A DNA stretch of 33,878 bases from Dehalococcoidales bacterium (GTDB lineage: Bacteria; Chloroflexota; Dehalococcoidia; Dehalococcoidales; RBG-16-60-22): contig JADHXF010000010.1 in the NCBI GenBank assembly GCA_016783105.1, positions 1 to 33,878 of the forward strand, in the 5' to 3' direction. This document shows, piece after piece, positions 32,567-33,878 of this stretch. How positions within the stretch are numbered: the stretch's first letter is position 1; the number at the start of each line of letters is the position of its first letter. The translations under genes were made by a program, and so were the position numbers. The notes under the pieces were generated by a model. That model searched no databases. It saw nothing but the letters and a program-made list of their open reading frames with translations, and was not told the DNA's origin.

Positions 32567-32640
32567 TCTATAAATATGATACTACAGGTAACTCGATTAA
32601 TGAAGACTTACACCGTGCATAATAAGACTGGTAGTAAGGG

Positions 32641-32674
32641 AAAAAGATAGCCCGGAGTCGGCCCCCGGGCTATC
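32641..32674 (-). terminator. Rho-independent terminator of the secreted protein gene
   Basis: GATAGCCCGG (32646-32655) and CCGGGCTATC (32665-32674) form a perfect 10-bp stem with a 9-base loop. Read on the minus strand it is followed by TTTTT (32645-32641). It lies 38 bases after the stop codon at 32712, and separates that gene from the PilX-like gene. Confidence 0.9.
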
Positions 32675-32711
32675 AATGGCTGAATCTTTGTGCTTGAACT
32701 ACACCAGGCTA

Positions 32712-33170
32712 TTATTTGTGCTTCTGTATGTTACCTTTTGTTACAAAACCAGAAATGTCAGCAGGCCAAACTATATCCCCAAAGAAAATATCTATTTTAT
32801 CTGTTCCGGGCCCCCAATCACTTATTATGACGTTAAAGTCTCTTGGGTTCCCATCTACCGTGCATGTCCCTGACAAAGTTGCATCTAAAAAGTATCCCGG
32901 AGTATAGTCTGAAACAGTACCGGATACCTTCATTCCGGAATCATGGTTGATAAGATGAAACTGCCCCTTGGCGCCATTTCCCTGGCTCTGGGCATTGAAG
33001 CCAAATGATATTTTATCTTCCAGAGATGCATAATCGCTTGATGAACCAGAATGAATAAATGTGCCTCCACCGGTTGCTTTGTCCCCGGAACCTGCGCTCA
33101 CACCGTATCCCGTGCCGCCCATAACCAGTGCCACCAATAGTAAACTGACCAGTAAATATTTCCCTTTCAT
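32712..33170 (-). CDS. Secreted post-COAP-1-like protein
   Basis: A 152-residue protein with a classical signal peptide (MKGKYLLVSLLLVALVMGG, cleavage probably after VSA at 24-26). The mature part starts DKATGGGTF, the opening of the post-COAP-1 type domain, followed by KISFGFNAQSQGNGAKGQF and beta strands with HDSGMKVSG. Such domains are found in exported proteins; their function is unknown. It has one of the best promoters in the window, a strong AGGAGGT ribosome site before ATG 33170, and its own terminator, so it is probably an abundant single-gene transcript. Confidence 0.87.
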   Translation of the reverse strand: MKGKYLLVSLLLVALVMGGTGYGVSAGSGDKATGGGTFIHSGSSSDYASLEDKISFGFNAQSQGNGAKGQFHLINHDSGMKVSGTVSDYTPGYFLDATLSGTCTVDGNPRDFNVIISDWGPGTDKIDIFFGDIVWPADISGFVTKGNIQKHK

Positions 33171-33206
33171 TTTCCTACCTCCTTGTATTGGTGTATTTGT
33201 ACCTTA

Positions 33207-33235
33207 ATTCTAATTTGTATGTACCATTCAGTCAA
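33207..33235 (-). promoter_or_regulatory. Promoter of the secreted protein gene
   Basis: On the minus strand TTGACT (33235-33230) and TAGAAT (33212-33207) are 17 bases apart, each one base from consensus. The start codon is 36 bases further on. Confidence 0.8.
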
Positions 33236-33345
33236 GAAAAAACGTGCCCAAAATATTACAGTAGTGTTACAACTGGTTAATATGTATTAATACTAAAGTA
33301 CTAGACTCAAGCAATCGTTTCAATTTTCTTCGCCTATTCAGTTAA

Positions 33346-33840
33346 CTACAACCTCTGGCTGATGTCGTAAATCCTGGTGACCCCTTCTCCCTCACGTGTA
33401 GCTCTTACCGTAAGCCGGTAGTACCCCAGGGTGATATTCACCGTACTGAAAGTGCAGTTATCCACGTCCATGTAATCGGCAATAAAGGTCTCTGCGATAA
33501 GATTGTCCGAGGAGTCATAAAGCTCGCGTTTAAGTTTCTGGCCATAAAAGACATAATCAGCGCGAGTATCATTATTCTCATCCGTGTCAACCGGAATCCT
33601 TAGGGAGAGTGGGAAGCCATTGGGGTCGGTGGCGGTCACGTTCCTTGATGTCTGGACATCGCGCGAAATCCAGAACCCTGCGTTCTGCACTTGGGGCAGG
33701 GCGGAACTTTGCCCTGCCGCCTGGCCGTAGTTCAGGAACAGGGTGATTAAGCTGGCGGCAATTGCCCCGACCACCACCGCCATTATGGCCGAGCCGATAA
33801 CCAGTTCAAGCATGGTGAAACCTTTTTGTCTTTTACTCAT
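33346..33840 (-). CDS. Prepilin-type minor pilin (PilW/PulJ-like)
   Basis: A 164-residue type IV pilin-like protein. The leader MSKRQKG is followed by FTMLELVIGSAIMAVVVGAI: prepilin peptidase would cut after Gly7 and methylate Phe8, and Glu12 is the conserved position 5 Glu. The body includes QNAGFWISRDVQTSRNVT, typical of PilW/PulJ minor pilins of pili or type II secretion pseudopili. It is transcribed towards the secreted protein and PilX-like genes. The weak Shine-Dalgarno sequence suggests coupling to an upstream gene outside the window. Confidence 0.9.
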   Translation of the reverse strand: MSKRQKGFTMLELVIGSAIMAVVVGAIAASLITLFLNYGQAAGQSSALPQVQNAGFWISRDVQTSRNVTATDPNGFPLSLRIPVDTDENNDTRADYVFYGQKLKRELYDSSDNLIAETFIADYMDVDNCTFSTVNITLGYYRLTVRATREGEGVTRIYDISQRL

Positions 33841-33850
33841 TGCTTAACCA

Positions 33851-33878
33851 CTATTCCGATACATTGATATTTGCAGTT
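33851..33878 (-). CDS. Possible 3' end of an upstream pilin-like gene (partial)
   Basis: One minus-strand frame reads TANINVSE and stops with TAG at 33853-33851, 10 bases before the PilW-like start. The composition would suit a pilin-like C-terminus, but all three frames end here, so the call is weak. Confidence 0.2.

Noticed and set aside
33284..33293. Palindrome GTATTAATAC in an AT-rich gap
   Set aside because: Ten bases in AT-rich sequence upstream of the promoter is weak evidence for an operator.

Overview
This looks like a piece of a chromosome from an anaerobic bacterium, most likely an uncultured sediment or subsurface Dehalococcoidia (Chloroflexota). That assignment is inferred from gene content and style: a ferredoxin-dependent 2-oxoacid oxidoreductase, a radical SAM protein, a 2-hydroxyacyl-CoA dehydratase activase, several MFS carriers, a UROD-like protein, an RraA-like protein and a C_GCAxxG_C_C protein. 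There is no rRNA, tRNA, CRISPR array, transposase or phage gene. The window is densely coding: no gap between genes exceeds 300 bases (the longest is about 250 bases, 16070-16319).

Layout. 1-2751 (minus): a very large tandem-domain dehydratase activase that runs off the left edge. 2803-3869 (minus): a DinB-like protein and a lipoprotein. 4031-5137 (plus): a C45 acyltransferase/hydrolase, converging on a biotin-dependent carboxyltransferase subunit (5165-6652, minus). 6841-9442 (plus): two MFS carriers, both apparently starting at non-standard codons. 9447-10907 (minus): a cyclophilin-like protein and a 2-hydroxyacid dehydrogenase. 11070-13526 (plus): an EamA carrier, a radical SAM enzyme and a C_GCAxxG_C_C protein, each with its own recognisable promoter. 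13570-14292 (minus) RraA-like and 14459-16069 (plus) gamma-glutamyltransferase are divergent. A SnoaL-like protein follows (16320-16760, plus).

16767-20253 (minus) is a probable operon: a formyl-tetrahydrofolate-hydrolase-like protein, a 77-residue RAM (Lrp/AsnC effector) domain, a UROD-like protein and a threonine-dehydrogenase-like SDR. 20351-28554 (plus) starts with a YiiX-like cysteine hydrolase and continues as a tightly packed operon: four subunits of a 2-oxoacid:ferredoxin oxidoreductase, a 2-hydroxyacid dehydrogenase, a glutaryl-CoA-dehydrogenase-like enzyme, a flavin reductase, a phosphoesterase and an MFS carrier. 28605-31322 (minus): zinc alcohol dehydrogenase, HpcH/HpaI aldolase and cysteine synthase. 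31433-33878 (minus): pilus-like and secreted proteins.

How the genes may work together (inference). The plus-strand operon reads as a catabolic route: uptake of an organic acid, oxidation of a 2-hydroxyacid to a 2-oxoacid, oxidative decarboxylation to an acyl-CoA with ferredoxin reduction, then acyl-CoA dehydrogenation. With a glutaryl-CoA dehydrogenase at the end, 2-hydroxyadipate to 2-oxoadipate to glutaryl-CoA to crotonyl-CoA fits best. The minus-strand formyl-THF hydrolase/RAM operon looks like a one-carbon and amino-acid module in which the catalytic and effector-binding parts of a PurU-like enzyme are on separate chains.
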